Origin: an uncultured Lachnospiraceae bacterium
GTDB lineage: Bacteria; Bacillota; Clostridia; Lachnospirales; Lachnospiraceae
Length of the DNA: 37,734 nucleotides
Reading direction: 5' to 3'
NCBI GenBank assembly: GCA_947574135.1
Contig: CANPIM010000034.1
Coordinates: 1 to 37,734 of the forward strand
A program made the translations under genes and the position numbers. Shown here in pieces: positions 21,011 through 29,862 of this stretch (positions within the stretch are counted from its first letter, which is position 1; each line of letters opens with the position of its first letter). The notes beneath the pieces were generated by a model that saw only the letters and a list, made by a program, of their open reading frames with translations, was not told where the DNA came from and did not search any database.

Positions 21011-23182
21011 CTAAATCTCATACCACCGGATCTCATTGGCCTCCAGATCCAGAGAAAAGCTCTCCCCGTCTCCCTTATAAACTATCGTAGACTGGGGCAC
21101 ATAGGTATTATTCACCACACAGAATTTCCCGTTCTTTACATAGGCATGTACATCCACGTTATAGTTATCGGAAAACCATCGATGCAGCCTCTCCTCACTG
21201 TGGCTGCTCCATAGCACGGCACGGTAAAGAATCCGGCTGTTGACAAAGCTGTAGGGGAGCCCGGAAATGTACACACAGCGGCCCTGGCCGTAGGCATTCA
21301 CCGCCATCTGCACCTCTTTTTCTCTCTGTATCAGAACTTGTGTTCCCTTCAGGGCATAAATACTTTTCTTCCCCTCACCGAAATCCACCGGGTCCTTGCA
21401 ATCCTCCAGAATAAAATGCTCTGGATGCTCCTGCCAATTATACTTATCATATCCCAGGGTAAAGCCTGTCTCCTTCTCCACGCCCAAGGCCGAAGCCAAC
21501 TGAAGGTACCGACCCTGATAGGGATGCCCGGAGGGCTCCCCCACACCGATAAAGCCGCCGCCCCTGTAAATAAATTCCCGAATGGTTGAAGATATCACTG
21601 CATCCTCCCAGACCGCGCCTCCTGTGTGAGCCGTATCTGAGTCTCCCACATTAATGATCACGTCTATGTCCTTTAAAACCTGGGGATTCTCCCGGATCTC
21701 GTCAAAGGACAAAAATACCACGTCAAAGGGCGCTCCCGACAGGGCCTCAATCACCCCTGCATAGCTGTAATTCTGCTTTTGGTAAAGGGCATGGTGCACC
21801 ATATGACAGCCCCAGGAGCGCATACGCCCCCAGCAGTTGAGCACAGCCACCCGCTTTTGGCAGAAGGCCTCCGTGCCCCGGATATTGCCATAAAGCTCCC
21901 GAAATTCCTTGCACACGCTTTCCACATATTCGATAAAGTCAGGAAACTGACAGGCCAGCTTCAAATATCCACCATATCCGATGCGGTCTATGGGCTTTCG
22001 CAGAATGGCCCGGCGGGCCGTCACCCAGTTCTCCCTGGCCTCCTTCACCGGATCCCCGCCGGGATGAAAGGTATCCGGGAAGAAATAGGGCAGAAAACGA
22101 CCCTCCGTATAGCGAACCCCGGGGATATCCGCAATCAGCCGAAGGGTGGAGCCATTGCCCACCGATCCCACCACCGCATCCAGACCAATTTTGGAAAATT
22201 CTTCCATAAACGGCTCTGTACCAATCCAGTGGTCACCTAAAAACATCATGGCTTCCTTGCCCAGTTCATGGGTCAAATCCACCAATTCCTTTACCAGCGC
22301 CGCCACCTCCCGGCGCTGAAAGGCCATAAAATCCTTGTACTCCCGGCTGGGCTCCCGGTATTGATTATTGTAATAGCCCTGGTCAATAATAAACTCCGGC
22401 CGGAACCGGTATCCCACCTCTTTCTCAAATTGCTCCAGAATATAAGGGGACACTGACGCAGAATAGCCATACCAATCTACATACTTCTCCCGCTTTAGCT
22501 CATCAAAAACCAGGGTAAACTGGTGAAAAAACGTGGTATACCGGATCACATCTACATATGGGTGTTCCTCCACAAACCGGCGCAGTCGTTTCATGGTGTA
22601 TTCCCGGGTCTTGGGCTGTCGCACATCAAAGGTAATCTGATGCTCAAAATCAGTCCAATCATTAACCACCGCATTATACATGTGCACCGGATCCCAAATC
22701 AGGTAAGCCAGAAAGCTCACCGTATACTCATGCCAGGCCTTGGGCGACGGCAGCACCACGCAGCCCCTCTCCTCCTCGTAGGTCCAGCTCTCTGGATCTA
22801 CAGGAAGTCCTTCCGTCCTGTCCATAACCTCCCACCAGCGCTTTTTATCATCCCTGGTATTGACGGCCAAAAGCTCCGGGCTGATGCCGGCCATAAGAGG
22901 AATTCGTAAGGGCTCCTCCTTGGCTGTGTAAAATCCGGTCATAATATAGCACTGCTGCACCTCCTCCGGATTCGCCTTTGCCCAGGCATTATCCTTTCTG
23001 GTGGTGTAATAAGTGGAATATACCTTTGCATCCACTCCCTTCAGCGCCTCCGGATAATCCGTGCCATCACAGTCGCGAATGGCATCTGCTCCCCACCGCT
23101 TTAATAATTCCAGGGTCTCCGGCACCACATCCACATCTGTGGGAATCGTAACCCGCCCGCTCATCTCCATCTCTTTGCTCAT
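21011..23182 (-). CDS. lnpA: GH112 beta-galactoside phosphorylase (lacto-N-biose/galacto-N-biose type)
   Basis: About 723 aa from ATG 23182 (GAGGG upstream). A GTG at 23251 would add 23 residues, but the family begins close to GRVTIPTD, and the spacing from there to the catalytic Asp (308 residues) fits the Bifidobacterium enzyme started near this ATG. Family signature: GRVTIP, WGADAIRDCDGTDYP, and FLGDHWIGTEPF with the probable general acid Asp. The enzyme splits Gal-beta-1,3-GlcNAc or -GalNAc (or Gal-beta-1,4-rhamnose in some clostridial members) with phosphate, giving galactose 1-phosphate and the free sugar. It acts in the cytoplasm after ABC import. The substrate among these three cannot be settled by eye. 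Last gene of the operon. Confidence 0.9.
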   Translation of the reverse strand: MSKEMEMSGRVTIPTDVDVVPETLELLKRWGADAIRDCDGTDYPEALKGVDAKVYSTYYTTRKDNAWAKANPEEVQQCYIMTGFYTAKEEPLRIPLMAGISPELLAVNTRDDKKRWWEVMDRTEGLPVDPESWTYEEERGCVVLPSPKAWHEYTVSFLAYLIWDPVHMYNAVVNDWTDFEHQITFDVRQPKTREYTMKRLRRFVEEHPYVDVIRYTTFFHQFTLVFDELKREKYVDWYGYSASVSPYILEQFEKEVGYRFRPEFIIDQGYYNNQYREPSREYKDFMAFQRREVAALVKELVDLTHELGKEAMMFLGDHWIGTEPFMEEFSKIGLDAVVGSVGNGSTLRLIADIPGVRYTEGRFLPYFFPDTFHPGGDPVKEARENWVTARRAILRKPIDRIGYGGYLKLACQFPDFIEYVESVCKEFRELYGNIRGTEAFCQKRVAVLNCWGRMRSWGCHMVHHALYQKQNYSYAGVIEALSGAPFDVVFLSFDEIRENPQVLKDIDVIINVGDSDTAHTGGAVWEDAVISSTIREFIYRGGGFIGVGEPSGHPYQGRYLQLASALGVEKETGFTLGYDKYNWQEHPEHFILEDCKDPVDFGEGKKSIYALKGTQVLIQREKEVQMAVNAYGQGRCVYISGLPYSFVNSRILYRAVLWSSHSEERLHRWFSDNYNVDVHAYVKNGKFCVVNNTYVPQSTIVYKGDGESFSLDLEANEIRWYEI

Positions 23183-23254
23183 CTGCAATCCCTCAATAAT
23201 CTGTTCTATGCTGGGCAGAGCCGGTTCGGCCTCTGCCCGTCTTATGGTCACGGG

Positions 23255-23458
23255 TCAAAGCCGGCGCTTCGAATCCTCAAAGGGCTTATTATAAATGAGA
23301 ATGGCAGCCAAAAGCAAAACCAGACCTGCAATCATCAGCCCCAGGCCCAAAAGCTTCCCGGTCATCATCCACCCTCCTATAACCAGCCCTAGACCAACCA
23401 CAAAAAACACCAAAATAGACCAAATCCGTAAGCCTACATGCTCCTTCCAAAATTTCAT
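23255..23458 (-). CDS. Small two-helix membrane protein of the sugar operon
   Basis: 67 aa from ATG 23458 behind GGGTAGGGTGAGAG. Two hydrophobic helices (IWSILVFFVVGLGLVIGGWMM and LLGLGLMIAGLVLLLAAILIY) and a short basic tail. I recall similar small proteins (DUF6903-like) within clostridial sugar ABC operons, but the assignment is not certain. It lies between the inner-membrane permease and the phosphorylase with gaps under 15 bp, so it is expressed with the transporter and may be an accessory subunit. Confidence 0.7.
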   Translation of the reverse strand: MKFWKEHVGLRIWSILVFFVVGLGLVIGGWMMTGKLLGLGLMIAGLVLLLAAILIYNKPFEDSKRRL

Positions 23459-23467
23459 ACTCTCACC

Positions 23468-24355
23468 CTACCCTTTCAGACCGCCCAGCGTCATTCCCTG
23501 GGTCAGCTTCTTCTGTACACATATGTAGAGAATCAGCGTGGGCAGCATAACCAAAACCAGACCTGCATAAAGCTGGCCATACTGGGCAGCCGACTGCTGC
23601 GCCTGGGTCAGCTGCATCAGCCCCACCGGCAGAGTCTTTCCCCCCTTGGGATCCGACAACAGCGTCATTGCTATAATATACTCATTCCAGAAGGACAGGA
23701 AATTAAACAAAATCACAGTAATAATGGATGGCTGCGCCATGGGAAAAATAATCTTCAGCATGGTCCTGCCATAGCCAGCGCCGTCAATATAAGCCGCCTC
23801 CTCATAATCATGAGCCAGAGTGGCAAAATAGCCTGACAAGAGATAGACCGTAAAGGGCAGCGCCGTGGACGCATAGACGACTGCCAGGATAAAAATATTG
23901 TTCAGCAAAAAGCCGTCCCCAAACAATCCCCGCAAAAATTTATCTCCGTCCACCAGCATAAGGAAAATAGGCACCACAATATAGTTAACATTAACAAACA
24001 GCCCTCCCATAAAGGCCGCGTTTAAAAATTTGCGTCCCCGGAACTCAAAACGGGACAGCACATACGCTGCGGGCAGTGCCACCACCAAAAGAATGGCAAG
24101 AGCCAATACGGTTACCAGCACGGAATTCAGCATATACTCGCCCATTCTGGCTTTTCCCCAGGCATCGGCAAAATTCTGAATATAGAACCCGGCAGGCAGA
24201 GCCCAGGGATTCCCATAAAACTCGCTGTTTTCCTTGATAGAAGCCATAAACACCCAAGCCACAGGCACAAGAATGGTCACAGCCAGGGTAATCAACGCCA
24301 CATAGATAAATACCTTGTACAGCCCTTCGGCCGACGATTTTTTTGTCTGTTCCAT
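23468..24355 (-). CDS. Sugar ABC transporter permease, MalG/LacG type
   Basis: 295 aa from ATG 24355 behind AAGGAGGG. Six membrane segments, the long periplasmic-type P2 region, and the EAA loop DYEEAAYIDGAGYGRTMLKIIFPMAQPSI that docks the ATPase. It is the second permease of a CUT1 family importer. No ATPase gene is present in the operon; as usual in Firmicutes a shared MsmX-like ATPase from elsewhere would be used. Thirteen bases separate it from permease 1. Confidence 0.93.
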   Translation of the reverse strand: MEQTKKSSAEGLYKVFIYVALITLAVTILVPVAWVFMASIKENSEFYGNPWALPAGFYIQNFADAWGKARMGEYMLNSVLVTVLALAILLVVALPAAYVLSRFEFRGRKFLNAAFMGGLFVNVNYIVVPIFLMLVDGDKFLRGLFGDGFLLNNIFILAVVYASTALPFTVYLLSGYFATLAHDYEEAAYIDGAGYGRTMLKIIFPMAQPSIITVILFNFLSFWNEYIIAMTLLSDPKGGKTLPVGLMQLTQAQQSAAQYGQLYAGLVLVMLPTLILYICVQKKLTQGMTLGGLKG

Positions 24356-24367
24356 AGACTACCCTCC

Positions 24368-25255
24368 TTAAAATTCCAGCGGTTCCCGCTTGGTAACCAC
24401 ATTGACCAACGCCGATAGCCCAAAGGAGAAAACAAACACCAGTGCGCCGATAGCCATTCCATAGCCATAGGAGGAATTGGTGTAGGCCTGCTTGTACATA
24501 TAAGACAGCGCCACCTCGGACGCTCCGTTGGGTCCTCCGGAGGTCATGGCCTTTACAAACAGAAATGCCATGTTAATGGTACTGATAATAAAGAAGGTCA
24601 GCGTAGTACGGATATTGGTCCAAATCAGCGGCAGGGTAATCTGAAAAAACTGTGTGATGCGACCGGCTCCATCCAGACCTGCACTCTCATACAGGCTTTG
24701 GGGAATGCTGGCCATGGAGGCCATATACATGACCATATAGTAACCGATAGCCTGCCATACCATAGCAATAATCAGACTTACCATCACCATATTCTCGCCC
24801 TTCCACAAAACCGTCACAGTTTCCCCTGAAAACAGGGATAAAAGGCTGTTGAGCGTACCGTTGTTGGTATCGTAAATGGCACTGAAAATCGCTGAGATTA
24901 CCACCACCGACAAAATATTGGGGATATAGAATATAATCCGGAAAAAATTCTGTCCTTTGATTTTCTCTCTGGTCAATATGGCGGCAAACACTAAAGCAAA
25001 GGCAAAGGTAATAATGGTTACCACCACAATCAAAAGAATGGTATTCTGTATGGAACGGATAAAGTTTACATCGCTCATCAAGCGGGTAAAGTTCTCCAGC
25101 CCAACAAAATCTTCGGTAGTGGAATAAGCGCTGCGCCGAAACAGAGACATTCGAAAAACATTAATCGTAGGAATGATCATAAAAACAGTGAACAGTATCA
25201 CTGCAGGCGCCGCACACAGAAAGATAAATCCATTGCGGCCAGAACGTTTCTTCAT
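24368..25255 (-). CDS. Sugar ABC transporter permease, MalF/LacF type
   Basis: 295 aa from ATG 25255 behind GGAAAGGAGC. Six membrane helices and the EAA-type loop PQSLYESAGLDGAGRITQFFQITLPLIW. N-terminal MKKRSGRNGFIFLCAAPAVILFTVFMIIPTI is typical of CUT1 permeases. It pairs with the downstream permease to form the channel for a disaccharide or oligosaccharide. It follows the binding-protein gene after an intercistronic terminator. Confidence 0.93.
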   Translation of the reverse strand: MKKRSGRNGFIFLCAAPAVILFTVFMIIPTINVFRMSLFRRSAYSTTEDFVGLENFTRLMSDVNFIRSIQNTILLIVVVTIITFAFALVFAAILTREKIKGQNFFRIIFYIPNILSVVVISAIFSAIYDTNNGTLNSLLSLFSGETVTVLWKGENMVMVSLIIAMVWQAIGYYMVMYMASMASIPQSLYESAGLDGAGRITQFFQITLPLIWTNIRTTLTFFIISTINMAFLFVKAMTSGGPNGASEVALSYMYKQAYTNSSYGYGMAIGALVFVFSFGLSALVNVVTKREPLEF

Positions 25256-25327
25256 ACGTCAGAGCTCCTTTCCTTCCTCGCAGCTCACGCCCCTTAGACA
25301 CTCCATCCCACGAAGCGCTCCCTGCTT

Positions 25328-25363
25328 TTAAAAAAACGGCGGTGAGCAGCCTGCCACCGCCGT
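25328..25363 (-). terminator. Intercistronic terminator between binding protein and permeases
   Basis: ACGGCGGTG (25336-25344) with CACCGCCGT (25355-25363); on the minus strand the stem is followed by seven or eight T. Located 43 bp past the binding-protein stop. Partial read-through would give much more binding protein than permease, a common design in sugar importers. Confidence 0.85.
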
Positions 25364-25406
25364 TTCCCTCATTCACTTTTACAACGTACCTTTGCAGGCC
25401 ATCCCA

Positions 25407-26822
25407 TTACTGAATCAGGCTTGCACGCATCTGGTCATTGGCTGATTTAATTCCGTCGATCCACTCCTGCTCCGTCATATTACCGGATACCAGAGAGTTT
25501 ACCGGGTCAAACCATACCTCACGATTGCTCACCCCTACCACACCGCTGTCATAAGCCGCAAAGTTACCCATGGCAGCCTTTGCGCCGTTGTCATAGATGG
25601 AGTAGAACATCTGGTTGTCTCCCTCCAGAGTATCAGCGATGCCAAGCACAGGCTGAATAGCCGGAGCCGGCTCACCGTCTGCATTGACTGCATTTGCAAA
25701 AATTTTGCAGGCAGCATCACTGTACAGGAATGCGATAAACTGCTTTGCCTCGTCCGGATGCTCAGCTCCTCCGGGAATCCATGCCTGCTCAAACCAGGTA
25801 TAGCTGTAGCTGTCTCCGCCTGCAGTCACGGACGGAAGCGCGGTCATTCCCCATTTAAAGCCGTCAGCTCTGGGAGCCTCTGCCATCTCGCCTACAATCC
25901 AGGTGCCGTTAGGCATAAACAATGCCTTATTCTCCAGAACCAGCTGCTGATTCTTGGTAAAATCCTGATCATTCGCCTGAGCCGGAGTGGTTTTCTCCGT
26001 ATAGCTGGCCAGCTTGGCTACAATATCAAAGCAAGTCTTTGCTTCCTCGGTATCCCAGATACCCTCCTCGTAATTGGTTGCCTTATCGAAGAAATCAGCG
26101 CCGCCTACCGAGTACATAAGCGCATAAAAGAATGCGTCAAAATAACCGGTGGTGGGATAAGTAAACAGGGCAATGTCCTCAGCCGCAGCCTTGTCACCCA
26201 GCTCCCACATCTCATCCCATGTAGCAGGTACTGTCCAGCCCTTCTCCTCAAACAAACCTGCATTGTAAAACAGGCCACAGGGAGAATAGAACATGGGAGC
26301 AAGATAAGTCTTGCCGTCTCCATAGGGATTGGTCAGACTGGTCTCTGTGAAACCGCCGGCAATCTTGTCCCCTACCTTGGCGGACTCCCCAGGTACAGTC
26401 ATAGACAGGACATCCGTGATTTCCACAATATTCTGATCCTTGATAAAGGTCTCGGTGAGAGCCTTCTCACGTCCTGTAGCCAGATGAATCACATCGGGAT
26501 AATCTCCGGCCTGCATAGACGGTCCAATCACATCCTCCAAATTCTTGTCTGTAATCAGCTCAACGTTGATACCTGTTTCCGCCGTAAAGGCTGCACATAC
26601 ATCCGTCCACATCTGGCTGCCATAAGCAGTCTCAATAGCCGCAACCGTAATGGTCCCTCCCTCTGCCGGAGCTTCCGGGGTCTCGGTTGGAGCTTCATCC
26701 TGCGTCTCTCCCTCTGTAGTGGAAGGGGTTTCTGCAGGCTTCTCCTCCTTGCTGCCAGAGCAGCCAACCAGCGTGGATGTAGCCAATGCAGCCACTAAAA
26801 GGATACTGAGTATCTTTTTCAT
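25407..26822 (-). CDS. Sugar-binding lipoprotein of the ABC transporter
   Basis: 471 aa from ATG 26822 behind CAGGAGGTAGGATT. Signal peptide with lipobox STLVGC (Cys21), a Thr/Glu/Pro linker to about residue 55, then a CUT1 cluster-B binding protein fold (ITVAAIETAYGSQMWTDVCAAFTAETGINVEL; VIHLATGREKALTETFIKD; KTYLAPMFYSPCGLFYNAGLFEEKGWTVPATWDEMWELG). It captures the galactoside outside the cell and passes it to the permeases. First gene of the operon, transcribed from 26889-26917. Confidence 0.93.
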   Translation of the reverse strand: MKKILSILLVAALATSTLVGCSGSKEEKPAETPSTTEGETQDEAPTETPEAPAEGGTITVAAIETAYGSQMWTDVCAAFTAETGINVELITDKNLEDVIGPSMQAGDYPDVIHLATGREKALTETFIKDQNIVEITDVLSMTVPGESAKVGDKIAGGFTETSLTNPYGDGKTYLAPMFYSPCGLFYNAGLFEEKGWTVPATWDEMWELGDKAAAEDIALFTYPTTGYFDAFFYALMYSVGGADFFDKATNYEEGIWDTEEAKTCFDIVAKLASYTEKTTPAQANDQDFTKNQQLVLENKALFMPNGTWIVGEMAEAPRADGFKWGMTALPSVTAGGDSYSYTWFEQAWIPGGAEHPDEAKQFIAFLYSDAACKIFANAVNADGEPAPAIQPVLGIADTLEGDNQMFYSIYDNGAKAAMGNFAAYDSGVVGVSNREVWFDPVNSLVSGNMTEQEWIDGIKSANDQMRASLIQ

Positions 26823-27204
26823 AATCCTACCTCCTGATAAATGTGTAATAGATTGAATTCTTATGCTTTTCTCTGCTGTCTGCCATACAGTATAACAATC
26901 CCCCTCTCTCTTTCCAATACCGATGTTGCTCATTTCTTTATATATCTTGCTTATTTTGGATATTATTATAATTTTTTAATTTTATAGAGTTTCTACTTTA
27001 TACAGATTGACTAATATCTTTTTATTTCTTCTTTCTATTTCCGGCAACTTCTTATATCTAACAGAATAATTCTTGTCATTCCTACGGAAAAGTTTTATAA
27101 TAAATATAGTTTTTAAAATGCATTTTTATTATATTGCCTATTTTTTTATATATCTTGCTATGTTTTTGTGGTTGGCACCCGAAAAAAGGAGGGGTTCCTG
27201 TCCT
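26823..27204. other. Divergent control region between the sugar operon and its AraC regulator
   Basis: 382 bp without a gene, AT-rich in the middle. It holds the operon promoter (26889-26917, minus strand) and, for the regulator, a GGAGGGG site about 12 bases before ATG 27205. Plus-strand promoter boxes for the regulator are not unequivocal (AT-rich candidates around 27090-27110, TTTTATAATAAATATAG). AraC-type direct repeats upstream of the operon promoter are expected, but I cannot define them. Confidence 0.6.
26889..26917 (-). promoter_or_regulatory. Promoter of the GH112 operon
   Basis: Minus strand TTGGAA (26917-26912), 17-bp spacer, TATACT (26894-26889), about 67 bases upstream of the binding-protein start. 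Confidence 0.65.
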
Positions 27205-28098
27205 ATGAGCACCAGTCATTATGTAATCGATCCCCTGGCCGTCAATCCGGTGGATCGCTCGGTCACTAAGCTTCTCTATGTGAGCGTCACCCGCTACAGC
27301 CCGGAGTGGCACTCTATCCTCCACACCCATCCCTGTGCCGAGGTATTTTTTGTCACCGGAGGCTCCGGTCAGCTTCGACTAACCAGCAAAGCCGTACCCA
27401 TTGGCATCAACGATGTGATTATTGTGAATTCCAGCATTGAACATACGGAGGTCAGCTCCGAGGAACAGTCCCTGGAATACATTGTCATGGGAGTAGACGG
27501 GCTGGAGGCCATCTCCGGGGACGATGGTGGGGACGGCTATTCCATAATCCATTTCCAGTCTGGCGGGGAGCAGGTTTTATTCTATCTGCGCTGTCTGCTC
27601 AAGGAGATTGAGACCCGGCTCCCGGGCTACAACACGATCTGTCAGGATCTTCTGGAGGTGGTTCTCTTGCTCCTTATGCGGCGCAGTCAGTTTACCGTCA
27701 CCTTTGTCCCGGCCATTCATAAGTCCAGCAAAGAATGCGCCATTGTGCGCCGCTATATTGAAAATCATTTTAAGGAAAGCCTGACCTTAGACGATCTGGC
27801 CGCCGTAGCTCATGTTAGCAAATATTATTTGTCCCACGCCTTTAGCCGGGAATACGGCACCTCCCCCATTAACTATCTCTTGTCCTGCCGGATTCAGGAG
27901 AGCCTGTATCTTCTGTCGGAAACTCGCATGTCCCTGTCCCAGATTGCCGGAATGCTGGGCTTTTCCTCTCCCAGCTATTTTTCCCAAAGCTTCCGGCGCA
28001 TCCAGGGCCTAAGTCCCATGACCTACCGGAATCAGTGCCGGGAATCAACCTCTTCCTCCGGCTCCGGGAAGGAATCCCTCCCTTCCTCCCGGGTGTAG
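27205..28098 (+). CDS. AraC-family regulator of the sugar operon
   Basis: 297 aa from ATG 27205 (MSTSHYVIDPLAV); longer starts run through AT-rich non-coding-like sequence. N-terminal cupin-type sensor (WHSILHTHPCAEVFFVTGGSGQLRLTSKAVPIGINDVIIVNSSIEHTEVS, metal- or sugar-binding His residues) and a C-terminal double helix-turn-helix (TLDDLAAVAHVSKYYLSHAFSREYGTSPINYLL; SLSQIAGMLGFSSPSYFSQSFRRIQGLSP). Divergent from the operon, so the expected role is activation by the transported sugar. Its last 67 bp overlap the end of the recombinase gene. Confidence 0.92.
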   Translation: MSTSHYVIDPLAVNPVDRSVTKLLYVSVTRYSPEWHSILHTHPCAEVFFVTGGSGQLRLTSKAVPIGINDVIIVNSSIEHTEVSSEEQSLEYIVMGVDGLEAISGDDGGDGYSIIHFQSGGEQVLFYLRCLLKEIETRLPGYNTICQDLLEVVLLLLMRRSQFTVTFVPAIHKSSKECAIVRRYIENHFKESLTLDDLAAVAHVSKYYLSHAFSREYGTSPINYLLSCRIQESLYLLSETRMSLSQIAGMLGFSSPSYFSQSFRRIQGLSPMTYRNQCRESTSSSGSGKESLPSSRV

Positions 28099-29504
28099 CT
28101 CCACCTTATGGGAAGCCCTTTTAAGTACAATTCCACAGCATCCCGGCTGTGGATTACCATTTTATCCAGAAGCTGTGTGTAAAACGCCTCCCCCCGCTCC
28201 TGCCCCTCCAAAAGCTTGCGAATCTCCTGCTTCATAAGTTCCAGCCTTTTATACAGAACCTTTGTTCCGCCCCCTGCCTTATCCAGAGAAAGCTCCTTCC
28301 CTATGAGAGACAGCAAGGAATCAGCGATCTTTTCCCGGTCCATGGCAATCGTTCCTACCGCCAGGCTCATCAAACAAAGAAGTTCCCCGTTGCGGATGCT
28401 CTCTCCCGGACAGCCAACCTGATTTCCTTCCCGGTCCTGATGGAGACTGCCATTTTTTACTCCTTCCAGGCAGCGCCAGGCCTCATACCGGCTTCCATCC
28501 TCTCTGGTTTTAAATCTGGCCACATAGCTGGCGCCGCATCGGCCGCATTTAAGCTTTCCGGAAAATCCATGACGACAGCTATATTTTCTGAACCCCCTCT
28601 GGGAGGCGGATCTTTTATCCAGCATACGGTTAGCCGCAACAAACTGTTCCCTGGAAATTATGGGAGCATGGTGATCCCGAATAATGACAAATTCCTCCTG
28701 TCCCCGGTTATATTTCTTTTCATGGGATAAAAAATCTGGGGTATAGGTTTTCTTTTGTACCAGATCTCCGCAATATTTCTCGTTTCGGAGCATCCGCAGG
28801 ATCACCGTACTCTGCCATTCCCGGGCCCGCATTGGTTTGATTCCGGCTTCCCCAAGCTCCCGGGCAATCACATGGGTTCCCTTCCCTTCCTCCACAAACT
28901 TGTGAAAAATCAGCCGGACAATTTTGGCCCCCTCCTCGTTGATTTCCATTCTGCCCTCTCGCACATCGTAGCCCAGCATACTCCGGCCAAACACCACCCC
29001 CTGCTCCATCCTTCGTTTTTGCCCCCATTTCACCCGCTGGGAGGTTCTTCGGCTCTCCTCCTGGGCAATGGAGGACAATATGGCCAGGCGCAGCTCCGCA
29101 TCCCCGTCCAGAGTGTTAATGTTATCGTTTAGAAAAACAACCCCTACTCCATACTTTTTCAGCTCCCGGGTGTAATAGATGCTGTCAAGGGTATTCCTGG
29201 CAAACCGTGAAATCTCCTTGGTAAGAATCAGATCCAACTCCCCATGGATTGCACATGCTATCATGCGCTGAAAGTCTACACGCCTTTTTGTGCTGGTTCC
29301 GGACAGCCCCTCGTCCGCAAAAATCCCACACAGTTCCCAATCCGGATGGCTTTCGATATAGCGTTTAAAAAATATCTGCTGACTCTCAAAGGAATTGGCC
29401 TGGTCCTCCCGGTCTGTGGATACTCGACAATAGGCCGCCACTCTGATTTGTCGGCCCCCCTGTGATTTCTGTTGATTCAAAGCCTCATATTGATCTGTCC
29501 ACAT
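28032..29504 (-). CDS. Large serine recombinase of the GH112 element
   Basis: 490 aa from ATG 29504. Catalytic Ser in AAYCRVSTDREDQANSFESQ, resolvase core DLILTKEISRFARNTLDSIYYTRELKKYGVGVVFLNDNINT, recombinase domain (GYDVREGRMEINEEGAKIVRLIF; WQSTVILRMLRNEKYCGDLVQKKTYTPDFL), zinc ribbon (KLKCGRCGASYVARFK) and a C-terminal helical part. It belongs to a different subgroup from the prophage enzyme. It lies about 380 bp from the right end of its element and is the obvious agent of integration and excision there. Confidence 0.93.
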   Translation of the reverse strand: MWTDQYEALNQQKSQGGRQIRVAAYCRVSTDREDQANSFESQQIFFKRYIESHPDWELCGIFADEGLSGTSTKRRVDFQRMIACAIHGELDLILTKEISRFARNTLDSIYYTRELKKYGVGVVFLNDNINTLDGDAELRLAILSSIAQEESRRTSQRVKWGQKRRMEQGVVFGRSMLGYDVREGRMEINEEGAKIVRLIFHKFVEEGKGTHVIARELGEAGIKPMRAREWQSTVILRMLRNEKYCGDLVQKKTYTPDFLSHEKKYNRGQEEFVIIRDHHAPIISREQFVAANRMLDKRSASQRGFRKYSCRHGFSGKLKCGRCGASYVARFKTREDGSRYEAWRCLEGVKNGSLHQDREGNQVGCPGESIRNGELLCLMSLAVGTIAMDREKIADSLLSLIGKELSLDKAGGGTKVLYKRLELMKQEIRKLLEGQERGEAFYTQLLDKMVIHSRDAVELYLKGLPIRWSYTREEGRDSFPEPEEEVDSRH

Positions 29505-29563
29505 CCTACCATTCCCTTTCCCGATTTTTGTTTTTCTAAGCTGTTTAAATTTTTCTAATTTAT

Positions 29564-29806
29564 TTAAATTTCTTGTTTTTTACTATTTTCGTTTTTTGCA
29601 AAATTTTCCAGTATTTTTAACATTTTCAGTTTCTCAGATTTCTCCAGCGCCTCTGCGCAGCGTAGATATTCCGGCTCTGTCAAGAGCTTCCCTGCTCTAA
29701 GGGCCGCCAAAATGGCCTTTTTTACCTCTAAATAAAAATCCGGATGCTCCTGCTCCGTGATGGGGGGAACAGGATCTCCGGAATAGACAAACGCTCCATG
29801 CCTCAT
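29564..29806 (-). CDS. Small recombinase-associated protein
   Basis: 80 aa from ATG 29806 behind GGGGAGGTG, which decides this start. MRHGAFVYSGDPVPPITEQEHPDFYLEVKKAI (split here as known from the reading) then a helical AALRAGKLLTEPEYLRCAEALEK segment and a Lys/Asn tail. Similar small genes frequently stand directly before serine recombinases in Lachnospiraceae elements. A directionality factor or accessory role is possible but unproven. A longer frame upstream would cross the attachment core into cotJC, so it is rejected. Confidence 0.65.
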   Translation of the reverse strand: MRHGAFVYSGDPVPPITEQEHPDFYLEVKKAILAALRAGKLLTEPEYLRCAEALEKSEKLKMLKILENFAKNENSKKQEI

Positions 29807-29849
29807 GCTCGGCACCTCCCCGCTACAATGTATTCCTGTGGGCTTGTAC

Positions 29850-29858
29850 CTTATAACA
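29850..29858 (-). promoter_or_regulatory. Extended -10 promoter for the recombinase genes, inside the element end
   Basis: Minus strand TGTTATAAG (TGn plus TATAAG) 44 bases before the small gene's start and 6 bases from the attP arm at 29863-29872. The promoter is therefore part of the element and is kept in both integrated and circular forms, but bound recombinase at att could cover it. Confidence 0.45.
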
Positions 29859-29862
29859 GGTA

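Noticed and set aside
21011..23251. Beta-galactosidase or lacto-N-biosidase for the 21.0-23.2 kb gene
   Set aside because: The N-terminal GRVTIP and GADAIRDCDGT motifs and the GDHWIGTEP motif belong to GH112 phosphorylases; no signal peptide is present, matching a cytoplasmic enzyme.
25758..26798. Long plus-strand frame opposite the sugar-binding protein
   Set aside because: Mirror of the real gene, without domain or start signal.
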